A stretch of DNA of 64,000 nucleotides from an uncultured Paracoccaceae bacterium (GTDB lineage Bacteria > Pseudomonadota > Alphaproteobacteria > Rhodobacterales > Rhodobacteraceae). The notes under the pieces are model-generated. The model saw only the letters and a list, made by a program, of their open reading frames with translations, ran no database searches and had not been told where the DNA came from. This document shows positions 26,140 through 33,741 of the stretch, piece after piece. Position numbers and translations under genes: made by a program. Each line of letters opens with the position of its first letter. Position 1 is the stretch's first letter. Location: contig CANMKB010000006.1 in assembly GCA_947498415.1 (NCBI GenBank), forward strand, positions 1 to 64,000, read 5' to 3'.

Positions 26140-27201
26140 ATGGCACTTGTACTAAACGATATCACGAAGGTGGTGCGTGGTGTGACCCACATCAAACCCA
26201 CCAGCCTGACGTTGAAGAAAGGTCACTTCAACGTATTGCTCGGTGAAACCGGCGCAGGCAAAACATCCCTTATCAAAATGATGGCCGGAATCGACCCTAT
26301 TGCAGCCGGATCGGTTGTAATGGATGGCACAGACATCACAGCTCTCAGCACCCAAAAGCGGCGTATCAGCTTGGTGCACCAGTTCTTTGTGAACTATCCG
26401 CATATGACGGTGTTCGACAATATTGCCTCTCCTTTACGGGTGGCAGGCATGTCGAAATCTGAAATTGACGGACGTGTTGGCGAAGCGGCCGACATTCTGA
26501 AACTTGGCCCGATGTTGCATCGCCGCCCGCATGAACTTTCGGGGGGTCAACAACAGCGCTGCGCTTTGGCGCGCGCGATTGCCAAAGACAGCCAAGCTGT
26601 GTTCCTTGATGAACCATTGGCAAACCTTGACTACAAACTGCGCGAAGAGCTTCGCGAGTTGCTTCCGGAACTGTTTGCCGACCGCGGGGCCGTTGTTGTT
26701 TATGCAACCTCTGAACCCGAAGAAGCATTGATGCTCGGTGGTGAAACCGCATTGATGGTGGATGGCCATGTGGCCCAGTTCGGCGCTACGGCTGACCTGT
26801 ATCGCGCACCCAGTAGCCTTGTGGCGGCACAGGTGTTTTCAGATCCTCCGATCAACTATGCACCGGTAAAAAAGCAGGGTGGGGCATTCCATCTTGGCGC
26901 GGTGAGCTGGTCGGTTGATGACGCATCAGCCGGGTTGCAGGATGGCGACTACACCGTCGCCATTCGGCCAAATCATGTGTTGCCTTACGCCACCGATGAC
27001 GCCCGAGTGGCTGTGACCGGGCGGGTTGGGGTGACGGAGCTTTCTGGTTCTGAAAGTTCTGCGCATTTTGAATTTGGCGACAATGGGTGGGTTTCACTGG
27101 CCCACGGCACACATCCTTACCGTTTGGGTGAGGACCACACTTTCTATATGAACACCGACGCGTGCCTGTATTTCGCACCCGACGGTCGTCGTGTGGCCTA
27201 G
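26140..27201 (+). CDS. glpS: Glycerol-type ABC transporter ATPase 1
   Basis: A 353-residue MalK-like ATPase. Walker A GETGAGKT (residues 35-42), Q-loop VHQFFVNYPHM, canonical signature LSGGQQQR (133-140), Walker B AVFLDEP with the catalytic Glu, then a C-terminal OB-type regulatory domain. The switch position, normally VTHDQ.EA, reads ATSEPEEA, so Ser191 stands where the H-loop His should be. Its partner GlpT has the opposite pattern (see there). The ATG at 26140 follows AGGCGA. Ten bases upstream of glpT. Confidence 0.85.
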   Translation: MALVLNDITKVVRGVTHIKPTSLTLKKGHFNVLLGETGAGKTSLIKMMAGIDPIAAGSVVMDGTDITALSTQKRRISLVHQFFVNYPHMTVFDNIASPLRVAGMSKSEIDGRVGEAADILKLGPMLHRRPHELSGGQQQRCALARAIAKDSQAVFLDEPLANLDYKLREELRELLPELFADRGAVVVYATSEPEEALMLGGETALMVDGHVAQFGATADLYRAPSSLVAAQVFSDPPINYAPVKKQGGAFHLGAVSWSVDDASAGLQDGDYTVAIRPNHVLPYATDDARVAVTGRVGVTELSGSESSAHFEFGDNGWVSLAHGTHPYRLGEDHTFYMNTDACLYFAPDGRRVA

Positions 27202-27210
27202 GGGGACGAC

Positions 27211-28317
27211 ATGGCCAAGATTACACTAAAAAACCTCAGACATTCCTATTACCCCAATCCTAAGGGGCCAGAGGATTATGCGCTGAAAGAAGTCGATCTG
27301 GATTGGCAAGACGGGGGCGCTTATGCGTTGCTTGGGCCATCCGGTTGCGGAAAATCGACGTTGCTGAATATCATCTCGGGCTTGCTTGTACCGTCAGAGG
27401 GGCAAATCCTGTTTGATGGCGATGACATGACCAGGGCAACCCCAGATCAGCGCAACATTGCGCAGGTGTTCCAGTTTCCTGTGATTTACGACACGATGAC
27501 CGTGCGCGAGAATCTTTCGTTTCCGCTGAAAAACCGTGGAGTTGATCCGGCAACGATTGAAAAGCGTGTCGCTGAAATCGCCGAGATGCTTGAAGTCACT
27601 GACATGTTGGATCGCCGTGCGGCGGGTCTGTCGCCTGACAATAAACAAAAGATCTCGATGGGGCGGGGGCTTGTGCGCGATGACGTGAATGTCGTCATGT
27701 TTGACGAACCGCTCACCGTAATTGACCCGCATCTGAAATGGAAACTGCGCACCAAGCTGAAAGAACTGCACCAGCGTGTGGGGCGCACCATGATCTATGT
27801 GACCCATGACCAAACAGAGGCGCTGACCTTTGCGGATCAGGTGGTTGTTATGGAACTGGGTGAAGTTGTGCAGGTTGGCACACCGGTCGAATTGTTTGAA
27901 CGCCCGGCGCATACATTTGTGGGGCACTTTATTGGGTCTCCGGGCATGAACGTTTTGCCGGCCGAGATGAAAAACGGAGTGGCCCATTTCTATGGGCATC
28001 CGATCACATTGGAAGGTCCGGTAAAATTAGACGTCTCCGGCAAGTTGGAAATCGGCATTCGCCCTGAGTTTGTCTCTATTTCAGACACTGGGATCGAGGC
28101 GCATGTGCGCAAGGTTTCTGATGTGGGCCGCCATATCGTGGTTGAGGCAGAAGTGGGAGAGCACCGTGTTTCTGCCATTCTAAACGGGCAGCCACCGGAG
28201 AAAGGCGACATCGTGCATCTGCAATTCAAGCAAAGCCAAACGCGTCTTTACGCCGATGGGTGGCTTGCAACGGATGTTGCACCAGAAACGATTACCTCTG
28301 GGGAGGATGCAGCATGA
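27211..28317 (+). CDS. glpT: Glycerol-type ABC transporter ATPase 2
   Basis: A 368-residue MalK-like ATPase. Walker A GPSGCGKST (residues 42-50), Walker B VVMFDEP, and an intact H-loop IYVTHDQTEA with His199. The ABC signature, normally LSGGQ, reads LSPDNKQK (140-147), so the residues that touch ATP across the dimer are altered. Combined with GlpS, which has LSGGQ but no H-loop His, this gives one complete and one degenerate ATP site in the expected heterodimer. GGGGGA precedes the ATG. Its stop overlaps the permease start by four bases. Confidence 0.85.
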   Translation: MAKITLKNLRHSYYPNPKGPEDYALKEVDLDWQDGGAYALLGPSGCGKSTLLNIISGLLVPSEGQILFDGDDMTRATPDQRNIAQVFQFPVIYDTMTVRENLSFPLKNRGVDPATIEKRVAEIAEMLEVTDMLDRRAAGLSPDNKQKISMGRGLVRDDVNVVMFDEPLTVIDPHLKWKLRTKLKELHQRVGRTMIYVTHDQTEALTFADQVVVMELGEVVQVGTPVELFERPAHTFVGHFIGSPGMNVLPAEMKNGVAHFYGHPITLEGPVKLDVSGKLEIGIRPEFVSISDTGIEAHVRKVSDVGRHIVVEAEVGEHRVSAILNGQPPEKGDIVHLQFKQSQTRLYADGWLATDVAPETITSGEDAA

Positions 28318-29177
28318 AAACCGAAAATCAAAAGGCATGGTTTTTTGTCCTACCGGTGCTGCTGTTGGTGGCCTTTAACGCGTTGATCCCGATGATGACG
28401 GTGGTTAACTATTCGGTCCAAGAGACCTTTGGCGATAACTTGTTTTTCTGGGAAGGCCTTGGCTGGTTCGAGCAGATCCTAAGGTCTGATCGGTTCCATG
28501 CAGCCCTTGGACGTCAGGCGATGTTTACGGGTTTGATCCTAATCATCGAGGTGCCTTTGGGTATTGCGATCGCGCTGTCGATGCCGCGCAAAGGGTTCTG
28601 GGTGCCTGTGTGTTTGGTGCTTATGGCCCTGCCGATGTTGATCCCTTGGAATGTTGTCGGCGCGATGTGGAATATCTTTGCGCTGCCTGACATTGGCCTG
28701 TTGGGATATTTTCTGAACCACGTTTTGGGCATCAACTATGACATGACCCAAGACCCTGTGGCCGCCTGGGTGACTATCATCACCATGGATGTGTGGCATT
28801 GGACGTCGCTTGTGGTTTTGCTGGCATATGCAGGCCTTGTTTCGATCCCGGACGCCTACTATCAGGCGGCTAAAATTGACGGGGCCAGCAACTGGAGCGT
28901 CTTCCGCTTTATCCAGTTGCCCAAGATGAAAAACGTTCTGACCATCGCAATCCTGCTTCGGTTTATGGACAGCTTTAACATCTACACAGAGCCATTCGTT
29001 TTAACCGGCGGTGGGCCTGGCAACTCGACCACGCTGCTTTCAATCGACCTTGTGAAAATCGCCCTTGGGCAGTTTGACCTTGGCCCGGCTGCGGCGATGT
29101 CTTTGATCTACTTTGCAATCACGCTTTTGGTGTCTTGGCTGTTCTACACGCTGATGACCAAAGACGATCTGAACTAA
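28314..29177 (+). CDS. glpP: Glycerol-type ABC transporter permease 1
   Basis: A 287-residue MalF-type inner-membrane permease with about six helices. The EAA loop that contacts the ATPases reads YYQAAKIDGASNWSVFRFIQLP. The ATG at 28314 overlaps the glpT stop (ATGA) and follows GGGAGGA at a short distance; the frame extends upstream but inside glpT. Partners are the following permease and the two ATPases. Confidence 0.88.
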   Translation: MKTENQKAWFFVLPVLLLVAFNALIPMMTVVNYSVQETFGDNLFFWEGLGWFEQILRSDRFHAALGRQAMFTGLILIIEVPLGIAIALSMPRKGFWVPVCLVLMALPMLIPWNVVGAMWNIFALPDIGLLGYFLNHVLGINYDMTQDPVAAWVTIITMDVWHWTSLVVLLAYAGLVSIPDAYYQAAKIDGASNWSVFRFIQLPKMKNVLTIAILLRFMDSFNIYTEPFVLTGGGPGNSTTLLSIDLVKIALGQFDLGPAAAMSLIYFAITLLVSWLFYTLMTKDDLN

Positions 29178-29190
29178 GGAGGGCGATCAC

Positions 29191-29988
29191 ATGCAAAAAC
29201 GATCTCTCGTTCCCATTCTTTATATCTTCTTCCTGATGCTGCCGATCTATTGGCTTGTCGCGATGAGTTTTAAGACCACCAATGAAATTCTGTCTGGGTT
29301 CTCTTTGTTCCCGCAGACCTTCACGCTGGAAGCTTATAAAACGATCTTCACCGATCCGACGTGGTACTGGGGCTATATCAACTCGATCCTCTATGTTTCG
29401 ATCAATACCGTGATTTCGATCACCGTGGCCCTTCCCGCGGCCTATGCGTTTAGCCGGTATCGTTTTCTGGGCGACAAGCAGCTTTTCTTTTGGTTGCTGA
29501 CCAACCGCATGGCCCCAGCCGCGGTTTTCGCTCTGCCGTTTTTCCAGCTGTATTCTGCTGTAGGCATCTTTGACACGCATTTGGCTGTCGCCTTGGCGCA
29601 TTGTTTGTTCAACATTCCGCTGGCGGTGTGGATTTTGGAAGGCTTCATGGGCGGTGTTCCAAAAGAGCTGGATGAAACAGCCTTTGTGGATGGCTATTCC
29701 TTTCCGCGCTTCTTTGTGTCGATCTTTATTCCGACCATCAAAGCTGGGGTCGGGGTGGCAGCGTTCTTCTGCTTTATGTTCTCGTGGGTGGAATTGCTGT
29801 TGGCCAAAACACTGACGGCTGTGGCGGCCAAACCCATCGCCGCAACCATGACCAAAACCGCGTCCAGTGCGGGTTATGAATTGGGGCTGTTGGCCGCTGC
29901 GGGCACACTTACCATTATTCCGGGGGCTATCGTGATCTACTTTGTGCGCAATTATATCGCGAAGGGCTTCGCGATGGGGAGGGTTTGA
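29191..29988 (+). CDS. glpQ: Glycerol-type ABC transporter permease 2
   Basis: A 265-residue MalG-type permease with about six helices and the EAA loop ELDETAFVDGYSFPRFFVSIFIP. AAGGAGGG precedes the ATG. It lies 13 bp after glpP and directly before the small membrane gene, in the order seen in glycerol importer operons. It would form the membrane channel with GlpP. Confidence 0.88.
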   Translation: MQKRSLVPILYIFFLMLPIYWLVAMSFKTTNEILSGFSLFPQTFTLEAYKTIFTDPTWYWGYINSILYVSINTVISITVALPAAYAFSRYRFLGDKQLFFWLLTNRMAPAAVFALPFFQLYSAVGIFDTHLAVALAHCLFNIPLAVWILEGFMGGVPKELDETAFVDGYSFPRFFVSIFIPTIKAGVGVAAFFCFMFSWVELLLAKTLTAVAAKPIAATMTKTASSAGYELGLLAAAGTLTIIPGAIVIYFVRNYIAKGFAMGRV

Positions 29989-29989
29989 T

Positions 29990-30268
29990 ATGCTGAGTTG
30001 GATGGCATGGACTTGGCCCACTGCGGCCGTCTTTATCGGAATTTTCAGCGCCATTGGCTTTTTGGTCATGCTGGAAATCCGCAACCCCGGTGGGGATGAA
30101 CGGCAAGGTATTCTTGGCCTTACGACAACCCGAGGCGACCGCCTGTTCCTAACCTGTCTGGGGACGAGCTATATCTTCCTCGCATGGATCGGGTTCTTTG
30201 GCATGCCCCTTTGGGCGCCGCTTGGATTGGCGATTGGCTGGGGGATCATCTGTTTCTGGAAAGTCTGA
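29990..30268 (+). CDS. glpU: Small DUF2160-type membrane protein of the glycerol operon
   Basis: A 92-residue protein with hydrophobic segments at about residues 8-27 and 51-88. It begins one base after the glpQ stop, with GGGGAGGG upstream inside glpQ. Proteins of this kind (DUF2160) are regularly the last gene of GlpSTPQUV-type operons; their role in transport is not defined. The context supports the glycerol assignment of the whole operon. A strong terminator follows. Confidence 0.8.
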   Translation: MLSWMAWTWPTAAVFIGIFSAIGFLVMLEIRNPGGDERQGILGLTTTRGDRLFLTCLGTSYIFLAWIGFFGMPLWAPLGLAIGWGIICFWKV

Positions 30269-30292
30269 ACCCCTCTTCGCAGACTTCCTGTT

Positions 30293-30321
30293 GGGCCCGG
30301 CATGCGCCGGGCCCTCTTTTT
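30293..30321 (+). terminator. Terminator of the glycerol transporter operon
   Basis: Perfect 9-bp stem GGGCCCGGC / GCCGGGCCC with loop ATGC, followed by TCTTTTTTG. Confidence 0.93.
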
Positions 30322-30328
30322 TGCGCTC

Positions 30329-30646
30329 TTATGAATGCGTTTGCAGGGACGCCATGATTTCCATTGGGGCCTCTGGATCAAAATCGCTCATGTCCATGAC
30401 CGCAAAAAACGCAGCACAGGCGGGCGATTCCATTTCGCGTTTGATCACATCTGCACAATCCGCTTCGCTGCGGAACTGTACGATATCCAGATAGGTGCCA
30501 TCCGGTTTGCGACTAAGCTCGCGGCGCAAAACACCCGGTTCGTTTGCGACAAAGTCACGTTGAAACATGTCTGAGGCGGCCAGTAGATCCGCTTCGGTTT
30601 TCCCTGCAGCCAGTTTGATGGGGGCGATGACGGTGACAGGTTGCAT
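30329..30646 (-). CDS. ABM-like dimeric alpha/beta-barrel protein
   Basis: A 105-residue protein with the pattern of an antibiotic-biosynthesis-monooxygenase (ABM) or related ferredoxin-like barrel: PVTVIAPIKLAAGKTEADLLAASDMFQRDFV...PGVLRRELSRKPDGTYLDIVQFRSEADC. Members include monooxygenases and simple stress proteins. No cofactor residues can be assigned. It diverges from a WYL regulator 72 bp away with two matching dyads between them, so it is probably that regulator's target. Confidence 0.65.
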   Translation of the reverse strand: MQPVTVIAPIKLAAGKTEADLLAASDMFQRDFVANEPGVLRRELSRKPDGTYLDIVQFRSEADCADVIKREMESPACAAFFAVMDMSDFDPEAPMEIMASLQTHS

Positions 30647-30663
30647 AACTTACTCCTTGCTAA

Positions 30664-30685
30664 ATAAGACAATGAGAGTGTTATT
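30664..30685. promoter_or_regulatory. Dyad 1 between ABM gene and WYL regulator
   Basis: ATAAGACA ... TGTTAT, an imperfect dyad about 18 bp before the ABM start codon. It shares ATAnGACA and TGT..TAT with the dyad at 30691-30711. Confidence 0.45.
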
Positions 30686-30690
30686 GATTA

Positions 30691-30711
30691 ATAGGACAGT
30701 ATATGTCGTAT
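30691..30711. promoter_or_regulatory. Dyad 2 between ABM gene and WYL regulator
   Basis: ATAnGACA - 5 bases - TGTCnTAT, with 7 of 8 arm positions complementary. It lies 8 bp before the regulator start and 6 bp from dyad 1. Two similar dyads in a 72-bp divergent gap fit binding by the YafY-type regulator itself. Confidence 0.5.
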
Positions 30712-30718
30712 TTGTTGG

Positions 30719-31453
30719 ATGACACGTTCCTCTTCTCAAGATCGTCTTAAGCGCCTCGAGTCCATCACGGCCCAACTCAAGCAAGATGCACATTTTACGG
30801 TGCAGCAACTTGCTGAAATCCATGGTGTCAGCGATCGAACGATCACACGTGACCTGCTTATTCTGCGAGAGCAGGGGCTGCCGATTGATGCGGATCGTGG
30901 GCGCGGCGGCGGTGTGCGACTTGATCGACGATGGGGCGTTGGGCGACTTAATCTTGGCTATGCTGAATCCGTTGACCTATTGATCAGCCTTGCTGTTGCA
31001 GAACAAATGGCCTCCCCACTTTTCCTAGCAAACCTTGGATCGGTGCGGCGCCAACTTGTGGCGTCTTTCTCACCAGAGCGGCGGGGCAAGGTTGAGAAAC
31101 TGAAGTCTCGAATCCTGATCGGGCGAACGGCGTCGACCGTTGTGCAATCAAACATTGAACAAGCTTCCAACAGAAATGTGCAGGCCTTGCACCAAGCCTT
31201 TGTGGATCAGAAACAACTGCGCATTCACTATCAAACCGAAGGTGGGGCGCAAACGTGGCGAGACATAGAGCCCCATTACCTGCTGCTGAATTATCCCGTT
31301 TGGTATGTCATCGCCTTTGATCATCTTAGAAATTCGGCTCGTACCTTTAGGGTGGACCGTATTGTCAAAACGGAGCCTTCAGAGACACGTTTCAAACTGC
31401 GCCCAGAAACCAAATTTCAGGCGTCTTTGGAAGGGAATGAAGATGTGATTTGA
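30719..31453 (+). CDS. YafY-type HTH-WYL transcription regulator
   Basis: A 244-residue regulator. The N-terminal winged helix is VQQLAEIHGVSDRTITRDLLILREQGLPI (DeoR/HTH_11 type). The C-terminal half holds a WYL domain, which binds ligands such as nucleic acid or small effectors: LRIHYQTEGG...IEPHYLLLNYPVWYVIAFDHLRNSARTFRVDRI. The ribosome site is weak. Divergent from the ABM-like gene. Effector unknown. Confidence 0.87.
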   Translation: MTRSSSQDRLKRLESITAQLKQDAHFTVQQLAEIHGVSDRTITRDLLILREQGLPIDADRGRGGGVRLDRRWGVGRLNLGYAESVDLLISLAVAEQMASPLFLANLGSVRRQLVASFSPERRGKVEKLKSRILIGRTASTVVQSNIEQASNRNVQALHQAFVDQKQLRIHYQTEGGAQTWRDIEPHYLLLNYPVWYVIAFDHLRNSARTFRVDRIVKTEPSETRFKLRPETKFQASLEGNEDVI

Positions 31454-31586
31454 ACTGGTGGAGGCGAAGGAACACCTGTGTCTTACTGTGCCACAGTTTT
31501 ACCGTGGAGACGTTAAAGATGGACCTCATTTTCAATTTAGCCCCGGCCATACAATCAAAATGCACCAACTGAATTCGGGGGATAAT

Positions 31587-32117
31587 ATGAAGTCTATTTT
31601 TCTGGGAATGTTTGCGATTTTTTTGACGGCCTGCGTTTCTTCGACTGGAAACGATGTATCTAGAGCAGGCGGAGAGGCGACGCTTGGCGGGTTTAATGTC
31701 CGTTGGAGCCCTATTCCAGCCCTAAAGTCTCGTGTTCCAACTGGGCATACACCGCTGATTTTCACGTTCACCAACCTTAAGCCAACTTATAGCAAAGGTG
31801 TGACCGAGGCGGATTGGGAACGTAGAGCGCAGAAAACCGGCATGGCTGTTTCTGATCTAAAGAACTTTATGGGGGAATCGGCCTACAAAGGACCGGATGG
31901 CGAACTTCGAGTCTGTACCTATTTCGCTATTCAAAAGGGTCTCTGTGGTAAAAAACTGGGGCTTTCAGTGCAGAAACGCGCTGCCATGGCGCAAAGCGTT
32001 TTGGCTCAAAGCGATCGATGTCAGTGGATTGGGTTTGACCCAAACTATCATCGACTGAACGCACACCAATTAGGTGCTGAAAATGCGACTTTGCATGTCG
32101 CTGCATCCTGTAAGTAG
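31587..32117 (+). CDS. Lipoprotein of unknown function
   Basis: A 176-residue protein. The ATG at 31587 gives a clean lipoprotein signal (MKSIFLGMFAIFLTAC, lipobox LTAC) and follows CGGGGGA; a longer frame beginning at 31458 has no signal and is rejected. The mature part contains four more Cys (CTYFAIQKGLC, DRCQW, AASCK), likely disulphide-bonded in the periplasm. I do not recognise the family. It is convergent with the M56 gene and separated by a hairpin. Confidence 0.7.
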   Translation: MKSIFLGMFAIFLTACVSSTGNDVSRAGGEATLGGFNVRWSPIPALKSRVPTGHTPLIFTFTNLKPTYSKGVTEADWERRAQKTGMAVSDLKNFMGESAYKGPDGELRVCTYFAIQKGLCGKKLGLSVQKRAAMAQSVLAQSDRCQWIGFDPNYHRLNAHQLGAENATLHVAASCK

Positions 32118-32130
32118 CCAAGAAGAATGG

Positions 32131-32161
32131 CAGTTCTCCTCGTTGCATTCGGGGAGTACTG
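32131..32161. terminator. Hairpin between lipoprotein and M56 genes
   Basis: CAGTTCTCC and GGAGTACTG pair over nine positions with one T-T mismatch, loop of 13. It lies between two convergent genes and may end both. No strong T tract. Confidence 0.45.
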
Positions 32162-32182
32162 AACAGTTTGCACTTCTGGTTG

Positions 32183-33295
32183 TCACCAGCTCCGCTGCGC
32201 TAACGTGTTCAGCTCGTTCAAGCGATCAAGGTTGGCGACGGTCGACAGCATGATGCGGTCATGGCTCCATTCAGGGGGTTCAGCCAGCGCGGCGGCTCCA
32301 AACAACACCCCTGCCGCCATGAATACCGATAATGCAAAGGCAAACCAGACGGTTTCCCGCTTGGGGTCTTCTTGATCATGGGCGATTTCTAGGATGCGTT
32401 CTTTTAGAATGGAACGGCGGCCCATAAAGGGAATGGTTCGGCCCACGAGCGGCACACCAAGTGCTGTGGGCTGCGCCCGGCATGACATGCTTTCTCGGGC
32501 GATGGTCAAAAGGCGTAAGGAATAGCCATGGGCGTCAAAACCGCTGCGGGCGAGATAGGCTCTGTCACAGGCCAATTCGCCTAGTTTCCGCAAGCGACCG
32601 GATAAGAACCAGAACCCTGGATTCAGCACAACGAGCGGCGAGAGCATGGACATCAAGACTTCTGCATCCACATCGCCCTGGCGAATGTGTTGCATTTCAT
32701 GGCCCAGGGTCATCTGCATGGCTTTGCGATCCCCGCCAAAGCTTTGAGGCACAACAATGTAGTAAAACCACAAGCCGCGGGTGGAGTAGGGGATGCTGAT
32801 ATGCGGGCTCATGATGAGCTTCATTCGGCGCGACCGATGGACAACACGCCCGTCCTTGATCGAACGGCGCACACGCCACAGATTCATAAGGATATAGCCT
32901 GTGCGCAGGATCAATGCGGATAAGAAGGCCGCGATCACGATTTGCGCGATCAACGTGCGCCCGGTGGTCAGCTGTTCCATCACCCGGGCTTTGATCTGAA
33001 AGAGATTGTTCATTTCGATGGCTGAAATGCCGATGTTGCCCTTAAGAACTTGGGCCACAACCACATCTGTTGCATTCACCGAAGCGGCATAAGACGTCTT
33101 GGACAAGTAGGGCATGATAAACGGCAACGTGCTAAGGCATGCGATTGTCGCAACGCCTAAACGCCGTCGAGTCAAGAAATGGCGTCGATTGCCGGACGCC
33201 AGCAAGACGCCTTCGAATAGTCCAAAAACCAACGCGGCCAACAGGATCATCAATTGGATCCAGATCGCCCCCCCTACGATTTGATCAACCGTCAT
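32183..33295 (-). CDS. M56 (BlaR1-type) membrane metallopeptidase, no sensor domain
   Basis: A 370-residue membrane protein. Helices near residues 12-32, 47-63 and 113-140; the zinc motif HEMQH is at 199-203, with the downstream Glu in GELACDRAY as third ligand. A last helix near residues 325-345 is followed by only ~25 residues. BlaR1 and MecR1 carry a penicillin-binding sensor of ~250 residues at this point, which is absent here. The start overlaps the end of the BlaI-type repressor gene, so the two are coupled: on a signal the protease would destroy or inactivate the repressor. Confidence 0.85.
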   Translation of the reverse strand: MTVDQIVGGAIWIQLMILLAALVFGLFEGVLLASGNRRHFLTRRRLGVATIACLSTLPFIMPYLSKTSYAASVNATDVVVAQVLKGNIGISAIEMNNLFQIKARVMEQLTTGRTLIAQIVIAAFLSALILRTGYILMNLWRVRRSIKDGRVVHRSRRMKLIMSPHISIPYSTRGLWFYYIVVPQSFGGDRKAMQMTLGHEMQHIRQGDVDAEVLMSMLSPLVVLNPGFWFLSGRLRKLGELACDRAYLARSGFDAHGYSLRLLTIARESMSCRAQPTALGVPLVGRTIPFMGRRSILKERILEIAHDQEDPKRETVWFAFALSVFMAAGVLFGAAALAEPPEWSHDRIMLSTVANLDRLNELNTLAQRSW

Positions 33296-33671
33296 CCTTT
33301 CTGATCCTTGTATCGATGATCTCTTTTATTTCCTGGATCATTTCGTCCGTCAGGTCCTCATTGTCCACCAAGCGGGCCACGAGGGCTGTTGGTGTTCCTC
33401 CGAACAACGAGTCTGACAAATTCTTGAGGGACCGCCCCTCATAGTCAGATTTCTGGATTGCTGGGGCGTAAATCAAGCTGCGCTCTTTGCGCTCTGATGT
33501 GACGTATCCCTTATCTTCCAAAATCTTCAAGACTGTCGCAACTGATGTATAGGCACGCGCACCTCCGATTGCGTCCATCACCGCGCGAACGGATCCAGAG
33601 CCAATATCCCAAAGGGCGACCATAAATTCTAGCTCAACATCTGTGAGCATTTCACTGCGTCGGCGCGCCAA
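33285..33671 (-). CDS. BlaI/MecI-family repressor
   Basis: A 128-residue winged-helix repressor: EMLTDVELEFMVALWDIGSGSVRAVMDAI...YTSVATVLKILEDKGYV, then a helical dimer region. It starts with TTG at 33671, behind GGAGAAG. BlaI proteins repress their own operon and distant targets, and are cleaved after a signal from the M56 partner encoded next. No beta-lactamase gene is present in the window, so the regulated target is unknown. A dyad TACTA..TAGTA lies just upstream. Confidence 0.9.
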   Translation of the reverse strand: MARRRSEMLTDVELEFMVALWDIGSGSVRAVMDAIGGARAYTSVATVLKILEDKGYVTSERKERSLIYAPAIQKSDYEGRSLKNLSDSLFGGTPTALVARLVDNEDLTDEMIQEIKEIIDTRIRKDDG

Positions 33672-33691
33672 GTTGCTTCTCCGCTCATACC

Positions 33692-33707
33692 TACTATTCT
33701 TTTAGTA
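33692..33707. promoter_or_regulatory. Candidate BlaI operator
   Basis: TACTA - TTCTTT - TAGTA, perfect 5-bp arms, 21 bp before the repressor start codon and inside the 70-bp gap to the ABC transporter gene. Known BlaI sites have TACA..TGTA arms, so this is a relative at best. Confidence 0.5.
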
Positions 33708-33741
33708 ACTGAAATTGCACATAATGTGAAGCCCTTTCAGT

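Noticed and set aside
32183..33671. Classical beta-lactam resistance locus
   Set aside because: The BlaI-M56 pair lacks a PBP-like sensor domain, and no beta-lactamase or alternative PBP gene lies in the window.
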